Source of the DNA: Schizochytrium sp. TIO01
Taxonomy: Eukaryota; Sar; Bigyra; Thraustochytrida; Thraustochytriidae
DNA length: 64,000 nucleotides
Assembly: GCA_004764695.1 (NCBI GenBank)
Contig: SMSO01000014.1
Span: 5,024,345-5,088,344 of the forward strand
Direction: 5' to 3'
This document shows positions 50,801 to 61,694 of the stretch, one piece after another (the stretch's first letter is position 1; each line of letters starts with the position of its first letter). The notes below the pieces were generated by a model, which was given only the letters and a program-made list of their open reading frames with translations, did no database searches and was not told the DNA's origin. A program made the translations under genes and the position numbers.

Positions 50801-53219
50801 TTTCGACGAAACCACGCGACTCGGGACCAAGATCATCCTTGTAAAAGTGCGGCAGGGTACGGTAGCGGAAACCAAAAGGAATACGCTGACCCTCAACGTT
50901 TTGCTGACCTACACAACCCATAATTTGAGAAATGTTAATGAAACTTCCCTTGGAACCAGAGGTCACAGTGGCCTTGAAGTTGTTTTCCGCAGTAAGAGAC
51001 TTGACAGACTCCTTACCGGCGTTATCACGAGCCTCGTTGAGACAAATGTTCACATGATCCTCGAAACTCTCCTGCATAGTACGTCCGGGCTGGACCTTGA
51101 GCATTCCGCGCTGACCTTGTTTGACGAGATCAGCGACCTTGAGCTTGGCAGTTTCAAGGACGTCACGAACCTTGGCCAAGGTGGCGTCATCAGCCACTGT
51201 ATCACCAACACCAACGGTGAAACCGTAGTGGAGAATGAAGTGGTTGCTAATCTTTTGAATCTGGTTCATGAGAATACGGGTAACCTCAGGACCCATTTCG
51301 TTAAAGCACGTGTGCACCAGGCCACCCTGTTTAGCACCGAGTGTAGACTTGTCAATAATACCAGTGATGATTTCACCATTTTGAATGAGTACCTGTGTAT
51401 CTTCAGGGTTAAGATCACGCGGAAACTTCTCCTTGTTGTTATGGCCGTTAGCGCGTGCAGTCAAGTTGATACCATGCGGGACGATCTGGCTGAACACCTG
51501 CTTACCAGTCCACAGAGCATGATAGCTTCCAGCGCGTGTCTTATCTGGGACCATAATGGCTGGAATAGGGATGTTACCTGTGAAGTCCTCGACCCACATG
51601 AGTTGGTTAAAGACCTCATTGCGGTTAAGAAAAATGTCACGGCGAGTCATGCGCCACGATCCCAAAAGGGAGTCCTGCACAATACCCATGACAGGACGGT
51701 TACTTTGGGGGGAGACAATCACCTTGTTCACCATCATGTTGGTTTCTGCCTCGGCACGGGCTGTCAGGCCCTGAGGCACGTGCAAGTTCATCTCATCACC
51801 ATCAAAATCAGCGTTGTAAGGGGACGTCACACTAAGGTTCATGCGGAAAGTGGACCAGTACATGACACGGACACGATGTCCCATGATACTCATCTTGTGC
51901 AACGATGGCTGACGGTTGAAGAGCACAACATCATCGTTGGCAAGGTGACGTTCCACAATCCATCCAGTCTTGAGCACAATGTCATTAGGGTCGCTGTAAC
52001 GCAAATCCATTTTCAAACCCTGATCGTTGATAATGTAGCGTGCACCGGGGTGTTTGTCCGGACCATTCTGGACAAGAGCTTTGAGGCGCTTGAGGTTGAA
52101 CGCGGTGACTCGCTCTGGCACGGTCAGATTGAGAGCAATCGACCGGGGCACACCGACTTGGTCAATACTCAAGTTGGGATCTGCCGTAATCACAGTACGG
52201 GCAGAAAAATCCACACGTTTACCCATGAGGTTACCACGCACACGACCCTCCTTACCAACAAGACGCTGACGAAGCGTTTTCAAAGGCTTTCCGCTCTTTT
52301 GGCTCGCCTGAGCCTGGTACGGCAATTGGTTATCCACAAAGGTGGCGCAGTGGTATTGCAGCACCTGGATATACTGATCCAGCACGTGATCTGCGTCACC
52401 ATTTCGCTCACAGTGGAGCACGGCCAGGTTGGCCTTGACAATGTCACTCAGCTTGTGAGTAAGATCATCCTCACAGCGAGCAGCACCACCCATACTCACA
52501 CTGGGGCGCACCTGGGGTGGCGGCACAGGGAGGACCTGAAGAATGAGCCAGGAAGGATGGCACCACTTGGGGTCAAGGCCCAGCTTGCGAACATCATCAT
52601 CGGATATCTTTTTGAGGATCTCAAGAGCCTGCTGAGCGGTGAGTCGCTGCTTAGCCTCTCCAGTTCCAGGAATCTGATCTTTGTTTGCCTTTTCACCAAA
52701 GTCCATCATGATCTTAAGACCATCCTTGCGGTAGCGAGGCTGCGGCAGCTGAGAGCGCGGGCAGGTAGTAAAACGCGCAGAAAGTTTGCTGAGCGCTCCG
52801 AGCCGGTTCTTGCCGTCAAGGAGCTTGAGCTGTTCCCACGCGACTAGATCGTCTTTATCAGTGAAGAGAAGACCTCCATCATAGAAAGACACACACCGTA
52901 AAATTGCCAACACAGTGTTAAGAAATCCCACATGATAGACTGGCCGGGCCAATTCGATGTGGCCAAAGTAGCCAGGGTGGTTATTATCCCCCATAGCAGA
53001 ACCCATACGAGGGTCATTCACACCACCACGAACCGCCTCACCATCACGGTACGTCTCATGGGAAGTGATACCGGCTGGAATAGGTCTTTCATTCCGTACC
53101 ACGAGTTTCTGTGTTACAGAGTATCCCTTGAGCTCTTCAGGCGACATCACACTAAACTGAATGCGGTCAATCCGCTTCCACGGCACCGTGGAAAACGGGA
53201 AGAGATGAGAGGAAGCCAT
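47868..53219 (-). CDS. RPB1: RNA polymerase II largest subunit RPB1
   Basis: Catalytic subunit of RNA polymerase II, 1783 residues in one uninterrupted frame from ATG 53219. Core landmarks are intact. Switch and lid sequence includes [20 protein letters not shown] (322-341), and the metal-A motif [10 protein letters not shown] has Asp471, 473 and 475. Also present are the funnel, the bridge helix ([20 protein letters not shown]) and the trigger loop ([19 protein letters not shown]). The late [17 protein letters not shown] and [14 protein letters not shown] (1468 on) mark the class II end. VSAS... to 1783 is a proline/serine CTD. Most of the usual N-terminal clamp zinc ligands are missing (residues 69-165), and the CTD repeats are nine residues long; both are described as findings. 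The CTD is what separates it from RPA1 and RPC1. Confidence 0.97.
   Translation of the reverse strand: [1783 protein letters not shown]
48063..48305 (-). repeat. RPB1 CTD nonapeptide repeat block
   Basis: Nine consecutive 27-base units encode residues 1639-1719: five YSPSSPAAA followed by four YSPSSPAQA. Flanking CTD units are looser ([21 protein letters not shown]). Confidence 0.95.
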
Positions 53220-56200
53220 CTTGCCAGTTGTTTTTATTTATTTCTTATCCAAAACCTTAAGCTCTGCAATATCTCCCAAATTTCAAGACAAGAAGCGTCT
53301 CGAAATATGATACCAGTGTTTGACGAGCTGTCTACGAAAGTAAGTTCCTCTGCTACACGTTAAGATTGTGAGCAGTAGCTTTGAAACGTCTCTCAAGCGA
53401 AAGAAATCCTTAAATGCAAGCGACCAAAGAGAGTCCCTGGAAAACCTTGACGTGAATTGAAGTTTTCAGATATGCCTCAAATCTGTATATAGGCGCAGCT
53501 CGAGCCGCCGTTGACTACCGCGACCGCTAGGTGCGCACAGAGATCGTTGAGGGTTGCCCGGAGGGCCTTCTCAGTGGCTTCCAAGAAGTTTGATTGAAGC
53601 CTCTTTGCCGTGTGCTGCTCGCGAGCGCGCTCTTATCGGGCCGCGACGATACGGGCGTGTCGCGCGTCTCGCCTTGGCGTGGCGGGCTGTTACTGTTAGT
53701 GTTTTATATAGCTGACCACTAGACCGCCGGCCAGGGGCGCTAGAGCCGCAATACGGATGCCAATGACGGGCAGCCGGGCGCGATAGAGCCGCCGCGGGAC
53801 GGCTTCGCGACGCCGTATATGAGGGCCGCTGACGCTGGCGGCCTTCTCTTTGCCTGCGCTGCCTCCCGCGCTGCCTACGCCGCTCCGAGCCGCGCAGCGC
53901 GATCCTCCTTTGCCTGCTCGCCGCGCCTTCTCTCGCCTATTATAATACCGCACTCTCCCATTTAAATACCATACTAATCCCCTTTAATCATGAATTTCAG
54001 ACGGCCATAGGAGTTCCTATACCACCGATAGTAACCCCTCGGTCTTTCTCTTTTTTATTTCCATCTCTGTGCCCAATAGCACCTTTGCTACAGAAAACCT
54101 TAACAGGGCTTTCATGTGATCTTTATGCTTAGCGTAATCAGTATACAGATCATTAGGAGTGGCGAAGCCCGTTCTTCTTGCCCTGAAAGGAGAAGAACGA
54201 CGGCACAGAATAAGGCGAAGGTTAGAACAGGTCCCAGGTCCCGGATTCAAGCCGCCGCTTGCTGCAAGTTGCAATGGCCACCAGCTGCATTCTGGAGACC
54301 ACGGAAATGTCGGAAACCGTCCTGGGGAGGTACTCTAGAGGCTGACACAATTGGAAACCATGAAGCCAAGCTTTGGTCGAGATATACAGCAATCATGAAC
54401 GACCTTGGCGAAGGTACTGTGCTTTTCAGCGCGGCATGAAAGATTTTGCCACGAACAGCACATGGGACAGAGAGGCGGTACCTGGCTTGGTACCATATCT
54501 TTCTTCTGTGTATTGGCCTACAAAAGTACCTATGAGGTACCTTAGTAGTAAGAAGAACCTTGTAGATATTTTTATTATTATCAATTTACACTTAGAGTTT
54601 AACCTATACAATTCATGAAACTTGCATTTCCTATGGTAACAAAGTGGCCAACTGCAGGTTAAAAACTAACCCGCGACTCGACAGAGATGGCGACGTTAAT
54701 ATCTATGTAAGGATATGATTTAAGAATTGGCTTTGAGCCAGTCGCAGGTTAGTTTTAAACCCGTGATCGGGCCTTAGCCCCACTTTGTCACCATTACTAA
54801 AATGCAAGTTTTGTAAATTGTATAGGTTAAATTGTAAGTGTAACGGGTATGAATTTACAGTATTGCTAGCTACTGGTGGATATTTAAGGTAAAAGAGATT
54901 CTATGGTTTTCGATAGTAGCTACTATAACTACTCAATAGCGGCCAAGCGTTGTTCTTTGGAAAATCTGAATGATTACGGGTTGATCTAACTTTTTTAAAG
55001 ACTGAAGGATAGAAATTGCCCTGTGGAAGAAGATCTCAATGATTGATTATATGCATTAAAGAGGGTGAGTAAAGCCTAATATCTTGAAGAGCTTAGTTTT
55101 AAATTTAGGAAGTTTTGAGTACTGAGATTGCCACGAAATTGATTGATCTAGGCCTTACCTTTGTGTCTTTTTTTTTAATTTAGTGATTCAGGTGAGGAAA
55201 TTTAATTTCTTTTGAAGCATCACCTAGTTACCGCATAGGAGTAAAAAATAAATGTCATTATCCTTTCTGCATCATCTTTTCTAATTAGCATTCTGCTTAG
55301 TAAATTACGAGTAGCAATATAATTAATGTCAGTCATGAATTTCTGCAATTCTAGCTGAAAATGTCCTCCGCTCTAATCTCAACTTGAAATATCGCATGCT
55401 AATCAATGAACATCAGGTTTACTATATTAAGTGGCGAATCTTAGGTTTAAGAACAAATGTTAAGGCCTATGATTCAGCGTTCTGTTAGACTTGAAGTTAA
55501 ATTGTTTAGTGTGTCTTTAGTATAACTTATATGTATCCTCCAAAGTATGAGGCTATCAACCAAATACTTCACTAACCTTTTTTTAAACATCCATTTGTAG
55601 TATGTCAAGTTCTTTTGGAATTGTGCCACCTACTCACTTCAACGACCAGGATGCTTCAAATTGTAGCAGAAAGTTGTCTCAGGTCTTGCAAAGTGTTCTG
55701 TAGTCGTTCGGTTCGATTGTCTTATAACTCCAATCATTGACTCTGCGTTAAGCAAAAAATGCTTTTTGACTCCGTTTCTTTTTTGAAAAGTAAAGTTTGT
55801 AAAACTTTGTCGTTGTTCCCGTTTAGGTACAAAGATACGTTTGAAACCATCACGCTCACTGTTGCCTTTGCAATGATAGTCATTTCTCCTTCTGTGCAGC
55901 TCTGGCGCTGGAATTTAAGTTTCAATTACATCAGAGCTAATCTCACAAAGACAATCGATGGTTTTGAGTAGAGCGTGACCGTTCAAGCAATTCTATATTC
56001 AACCTGGTAGAATTGAATGCAATACTAGTTTAACAAAGAAAACGTCCATGACGTAACAATATCATCGCTGAGGTCATCACTGTATAACCAATTGGCCAAG
56101 CTATTGCTATAATTATTGGGAAAGTATTGTGCGTCCTCTCGAAGACTCGAACAGCGGTATGCATGAAGAACCAGAACTGGTAAACTTCTTCCATGTTGTG

Positions 56201-58284
56201 CAATATACACTATTCTTTCAAAGTATACTATGAATCACACTGCCTAGGAATTCATTCACTGGTTCGAACCACCGATCCATAGGGTGAAGGAGAGGAAACG
56301 CTTGATGAGTTGTTTCCCTGTCTGAGCAAGTGTAACTTATGGAAGTCGTTAGCGAAATCGTCGATGCCTTTAAATTGTTGCTGATGATGATTTATTGGCA
56401 TTCTAAATACAGCTTGTAAGATTGCAAAAAATTCCATGCCCTAACATAACTCTGGTAAACTTCTCAGCCATAACTCTAGGCAAACATGGGTTCTTTTTTT
56501 GGTTGCAAATATACATGATGAGACTATACAGATAGTAGCCACGAAGATAGAAGCGAATTTCAATGAATAGTGGAGCCTGTTGGTGTTCAGAAGTATTCTT
56601 CGAGCGAAATGGTTCACTAGGAGCAACATTTGAAACAAAACAAGCGTCTTCAAATTAGATTGCAGGGCATTTCCCTTTATACTACACGCCAAATCTAATA
56701 CATTCAGACTGAAAACGTAAAAGATAAGCATCCCGGAATACAAATAATCGAATGTTGTTAGCTCCTTTACATCAGGCAGCAAAACATTGCTTCATCAGAA
56801 CGTTTAACGTTATGTTGAAGGATCTACATGCTGGCTTGGTTCCGAACACATTCCAGATTATCATGTTTCCTTCTCACTTTGTACAATCAAACTTAGAAAC
56901 TATCTAACAATTCAATTGCTGAGATCTTCAATTGAAGAAACTTCTGGGCACGACACAGCTCGAGTTGTTTGCATCCCATTATAAGTTCCCATAAATTAGG
57001 ATTTACATTGGACAAGAATAAGCAACCGTATGCGTGGTTGCAAACTCGGGTGCAAACTCAGAATACGCGAGAGCTGAAAGGGGTTATACGTATTCACTAG
57101 AATCAAGTATGGTAGAATTTGAATTGGTGGTTTGAATAGTCAAGTTGACCTTAACTTTTCAATTGTTTGTAGTTCAAATTAAATATGTCTTAGCAACATG
57201 AATCAGTCGGTCCTGGAATTCATTTCCATAGACAGCAAATTACTAAGTCGCAAAGCCTAAGCTTATCAATCACTCTTGAGCCTTTTGTCTTCATTTTGAC
57301 AGTCAGCCTCTAGCTGACCAGATTCATATCTCAGCACCCATCTAAATTCGTTATCCTTTATTCTCGTTGTGGCGACTCTTGGAAAAGAATTTGATGTTGT
57401 AACAATACAGCAAAAGCTGAGGCACCAGCATTCAGATGGCGAAGATATGGCATTATTATATTCTTACTTTCAAATTTGAAAGAAGTTCTAAAGTTTAGCC
57501 CGTCGGCATCGCTGTGTGCAGAGTGAAGTTACAAAGTAGATGCCCATCATACGTGGATTACTACTGAAGAACTCCTTCACAAAAAATATAGAGTACTGAA
57601 TGGCTAGATGAGCAGCGTCAAACTCCTCACTTCAGTAAATCAAGCGTTTTTCGTTGTTACTATTGAAGCAATATACAGCTACTGCCTAACCTCACCTCAC
57701 CTAACTTAACCAAGCTCTCATGTCCGACACATACTGTGTATTGGACTGACATCATACATTCATCCCTGCCTGTATCCAGACCCCAAACCCCAATAACTCA
57801 TATATCATCCTTTTTCTCTTTCTCCTGAGTTCGCCATTTTTGTCAGACTACCTCTGCATGCTTCACAGCACAAGCTTCTCTGCAATAGTTACTCGCATGA
57901 AAGTGGGATTCTCTTATCTTAATAATGTTTAAGCACGATTTTGAAGCCTATATCTATTCTGTATGTTGCAGAGTGGATCAAGTTTTGAAAGGAGATCTAC
58001 GATGCCTTGTTTAGACGGGGCACATAATTTGCAGAAATTGGAGTACGTAAACAATTATTTTGATTCTGTAAAGTATTAAATGGTAGGATGAGTTGCAAGG
58101 CCCTATTTATATAGATTACCTGCTCCTTTTTCCCCCGTTTGATTTCACATCATACGCTGAGAATGTAGATAATGCCTGCACTTATACAAGTTTTGTGATT
58201 CGCTATGTTGTTGGAGAGAAAAAAATTGAGACCAAGCCTTTCTGCAGGGTAGAGCATTTGGAGCCAATGTCTGGTGGTCTGGGC
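53220..58284. other. Five-kilobase gene-poor region
   Basis: It starts with the RPB1 promoter side and a GC-rich patch (about 53500-53950), then turns strongly AT-rich. Apart from the inverted-repeat element at 54586-54843 there is no gene-like signal. A minus-strand frame at 56441-56782 (113 codons, hydrophobic) begins without ATG and is not called. Confidence 0.5.
54586..54843. mobile_element. Fold-back (MITE-like) inverted-repeat element
   Basis: The left arm (54586-54682) and right arm (54735-54843) are imperfect inverted copies about 100 bases long. Matching blocks from outside inward are TTACACTTA, TTTAACCTATACAATT, AAACTTGCATTT, ATGGTnACAAAGTGG, TTnAAAACTAACC and GCGACT. About 50 bases lie between the arms. 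It has no coding capacity. Target-site duplications are not obvious, so it may be an old non-autonomous element or a large hairpin of other origin. Confidence 0.6.
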
Positions 58285-58842
58285 TTACGCATATTTAGAG
58301 AAGAGAGTACCAGGTGCACAGCTGGGTATAAGCCAGGGCCGCGGATGCATCGCACGAATAACTTTGACGGAACTAGTTTTGCGTGAACCTTGATCAAGAT
58401 CCTCATCGTTATCATCTAACGTGCTACCATACTTGGAAGGGGATCCTGATCCCAGAGGCTTGACTGTCTCAAAGAACTCTCCATTGCGGACCGAAAGCCA
58501 TGGCTTCAGGTTCAAGTAGCGCTCATCGTCATCGCTTACCTCGGAGACGCGCTTCATTGCGGGCCAGATAGATCTCCCATCCATGTCAAAAAACTTTCCG
58601 TTCGGTACAGGCTCTCCTGCCACGATATGAACTTTGTTAAACCAACTCACATTGGCAGAAGAGTTCCACTTCGCGGGGTGCTGGGCGTAGTTATCTTTGT
58701 TAAGCGCAGCTAGTTTGGCTCGGTGTCGAGCAACCACTCTTTGAGTTCTCTGATGTCGCTCTTGGGCGAGGTCGATCTTTTGCTGCCTCAAGTGATCAAT
58801 CAGATCATCTAGCGATTCTTGTTCACACGTTTCGGATTTCAT
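58285..58842 (-). CDS. Hypothetical protein with repeated NG(K/E)FF motif
   Basis: Not recognised. The 185-residue frame starts with ATG at 58842 and keeps an even, protein-like composition in an otherwise AT-rich, stop-rich region, which supports it as real. Residues 1-50 are a charged helix likely to form a coiled coil (LDDLIDHLRQQKIDLAQERH). Two short matching blocks, VPNGKFFDMDG (79-89) and VRNGEFFETVK (118-128), suggest an internal duplication of a small beta motif. The acidic stretch DDNDEDLDQ precedes a Pro/His-containing end. No signal peptide or membrane segment. The C-terminus could be altered by an unseen intron. Confidence 0.55.
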   Translation of the reverse strand: MKSETCEQESLDDLIDHLRQQKIDLAQERHQRTQRVVARHRAKLAALNKDNYAQHPAKWNSSANVSWFNKVHIVAGEPVPNGKFFDMDGRSIWPAMKRVSEVSDDDERYLNLKPWLSVRNGEFFETVKPLGSGSPSKYGSTLDDNDEDLDQGSRKTSSVKVIRAMHPRPWLIPSCAPGTLFSKYA

Positions 58843-61694
58843 ATTGCCCAGCCGCGCCTACTACCAAACCCGTTGAACACTGTGACTCTCTGCCCAGGAC
58901 GGTGCACCACTGTCATGCAAGGACCATCAGTCGACTTCTACAATCAAGGATTAGAGTACAAATGACAGAATCAATTTCAGAACAAACAAAAACCGATACG
59001 CACTTGCTCTTTTATCTTATATAGTATCACCTCAAAGTATGTGTACGAATGAACAGAGTTGCTTGCGACCTATCGTTGGCCAGCGTTTTCAGTACGGTCA
59101 TATAACTGCGTAACGCTGCTGTACAAGTCCTGTTCACATATATCCGGTGAGAGATACTACTACTTGTACTAGCCTTAGCTGAAGATAGATATTTTTGTAA
59201 TATAATTAAAAAAAGCAGTCTTTTCTTATTTTTATTACATGTTTTGAATAATATTAAAAAATGAATGAATCTAGAAATTTACAAAAGTATAGAAATGCAA
59301 TAGATGGTTTCAGACACTGCTGGAACACGCAGCAGTGGAAGCGAGAAGCAAGCTATATTTTTTATCATTATTGATGAGGATTGTTGAGAACGCAGTTCAC
59401 AGGTATTGGTTTCTATACCTACTTATTAATACAAGAGAGATATACAATGGGGGTTGGGGGGTGGGCGCAATGTTTACTAAGAACACTAGCCTTAAAATGT
59501 CCACAGCACTTAATGCTGCACTGATCATTCTAGGTTTATTGATGTGTTGAATAATCTGCATAGAATGCGAGGGTTAATTTTATGTGCGAATTTCCCTCAT
59601 ACCATATTTCATGACTCCTTGGATGAATCCTTGAATTTTGTGAACGAAGCTGAGCAAATTAGCTAATAGAGTGTCAGGGTTATTTGTAGCAGCTTCGGGA
59701 GTATACCAAGCTGGTTTATGAGATGAAGGCCAACAAAAAGAATTTATTTTAGACTAACTTGTTTTCTTACCATACGAGAAAATTGAACAAGAATAGATCA
59801 AGAATATCTAGGAATGAATCACCCACTCAAAAACAAATTTAAATGCTTTGGAACACTTGAACCTCTTAAATTATTTGCTAACCCAACCGAAGTGTGCTGG
59901 TATTCATCTCATTAGAAGATTTATACGAGTTTGTATGCCGCTAAGCCTAGCATGTATATCTCCAATTTATATCGTTGTTGCCTGGACATTATGCAATGAA
60001 AAGTTCACTTGTCAGCAGTGAAAGCATCAGAACATCAAAACACTTCTTACTGAGTAACGCATAGGAAGGTAGCAGTGCCGGTATATACCTTTTCCTAGAT
60101 TCTTGGTGTTCCTCACCTCATGATTGATTTTGATCCTATGGAGCTAGATGCCGAATCGTGCTTTTGCGTGTCCCTTTTCGACTTTGGCATTTGCTGAGAT
60201 CAATAATCGAAGATACACACAAGTATAACAAGGTTAAAGTCCTTGCCAATTCTCAATGGGAACCAAAAGGCACAAAGCCACGCTTGGGGAAATTCTGACT
60301 GATGATGATCAACACTAGACGTGCGTTTGAGAGATCAATGAATATATAGCAACCCGAAACTAGAGTTAATGGTTAAGTATTTGCATAGAAGCCTGACCCC
60401 TTAAGTCCAAATGAGTCATATACATCGTTAAAAAACATAAATGACTTCCAAAATAGATTCCCAAAGTCAGCAGCGTGTTGACTTTAAAGCAGCGAACCAT
60501 ATCCTCATCTTTCTAAGCTAAGTTCTAACTTGATCACTCTCAACTTTCAGTAAAGTCTCTGCATAGATTGCTTGAAATGGTACGTCCTGTATACTCCTTC
60601 TCTCTAGCAGATGGCACATTAGAGCAGAAGGCGAAAGGTGGCTGTCCATGAGCCTCAGTTCTATCTCAAAGTTTGGCTTCCGATGACTCACATACGGAGT
60701 CGAATGAACAATTGAATTCGGCGTCAGGATATAAGTTGATCGAATAGTGTTATTAAAAGTCGTCAGAGTGCTTAAGTCTCTTGATACATTCGTTCCAGAT
60801 GCTTTGACAATCCACCAAAAGAATGCACGACAAATTATTTCACAAGAGTATAAAACTAGGTTATGAGCCGATTTTACAATGGGAAAAAATATATATCTAT
60901 AATTATTAATGAATATGCCCAACTACTTCCTTTCAGGTCAGAAATTATCGAAGCTTTTTAGTTTGACAGCATTAAAAAATAAATTAAAATATCTTGAGGG
61001 ATGATTCAGCCAGCCAACTAGATATTTTGATAATTGATAGAATCTTAATCAATGTTAAGTGAAAGAAGTGATAATAAAATGGTAGTTTGGACCAAAGGTT
61101 GGTTCCATAGCAAGGAACAGTAGGCTTTTTTGGCGAAGAAAAGTTCCTAAAGTTTCTTTGAGGATTAGGAAACAGCATTTTCTGTAGATAATATAGATTA
61201 CAATATTCTATAAACCGTGGCAATGCCACTCGTCTGAAGTAGGTTTTCATAGCGTCCTGGTAAGGAAAGACCCATCTTTCTGCTACATTCGTTTTCTATA
61301 TCAAAACTTCGAGTTTAAGCCACTCTATACGATTTCAAAAATCTTAAAATGGTACTTCTCCAAGGCTAATTTCACTGCTCTCAATAGTTAAACCTGCTTT
61401 TCGCACGGAAATGTGTGATAAGCTCCAAATCGAAGTAATGAAAAGAAAAACTTGGAGTGGTAAGATACATTTCTGCTCGTGAATTGATAGGTAGCGTGGA
61501 CCAGTTGTCCATGCAAAGTTGGAGCGCTTGTGTGCAAGGTGAAGAAGCATTCTTAACCTTTAGAAAAATGATTATATTCTCATAGGAAAGTCCTACTGCA
61601 GGTAACACGGGGAAGGGTAGCTGTCAAGCTCGTCAGCATGCTTAAAATCGAAGGTGTATCCTGAGTGCCAAGCAGTGTAGTTGTGCGTGAGCTG
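58843..61694. other. AT-rich spacer, one weak candidate exon
   Basis: Almost 3 kb with little structure. A minus-strand open stretch at 60518-60922 (134 codons) is longer than expected by chance for such AT-rich DNA and reads like protein (PNFEIELRLMDSHLSPSALM). It has no N-terminal ATG and no known domain, so it is noted only as a possible exon. Confidence 0.45.

Noticed and set aside
50304-52847. 847-codon plus-strand frame opposite RPB1
   Set aside because: Very long, but exactly antisense to conserved RPB1 coding sequence. Its composition (Thr/Asn/His/Leu-rich) mirrors RPB1 codons and it contains no recognisable domain.
56255-56280. GGTTCGAACC, possible tRNA B box
   Set aside because: The surrounding bases do not form a T stem or a cloverleaf, and no A box lies at the right distance.
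60518-60922. 134-codon minus-strand open stretch
   Set aside because: Longer than expected in AT-rich DNA, but it begins without ATG and has no domain. Kept only as a note in the spacer entry.
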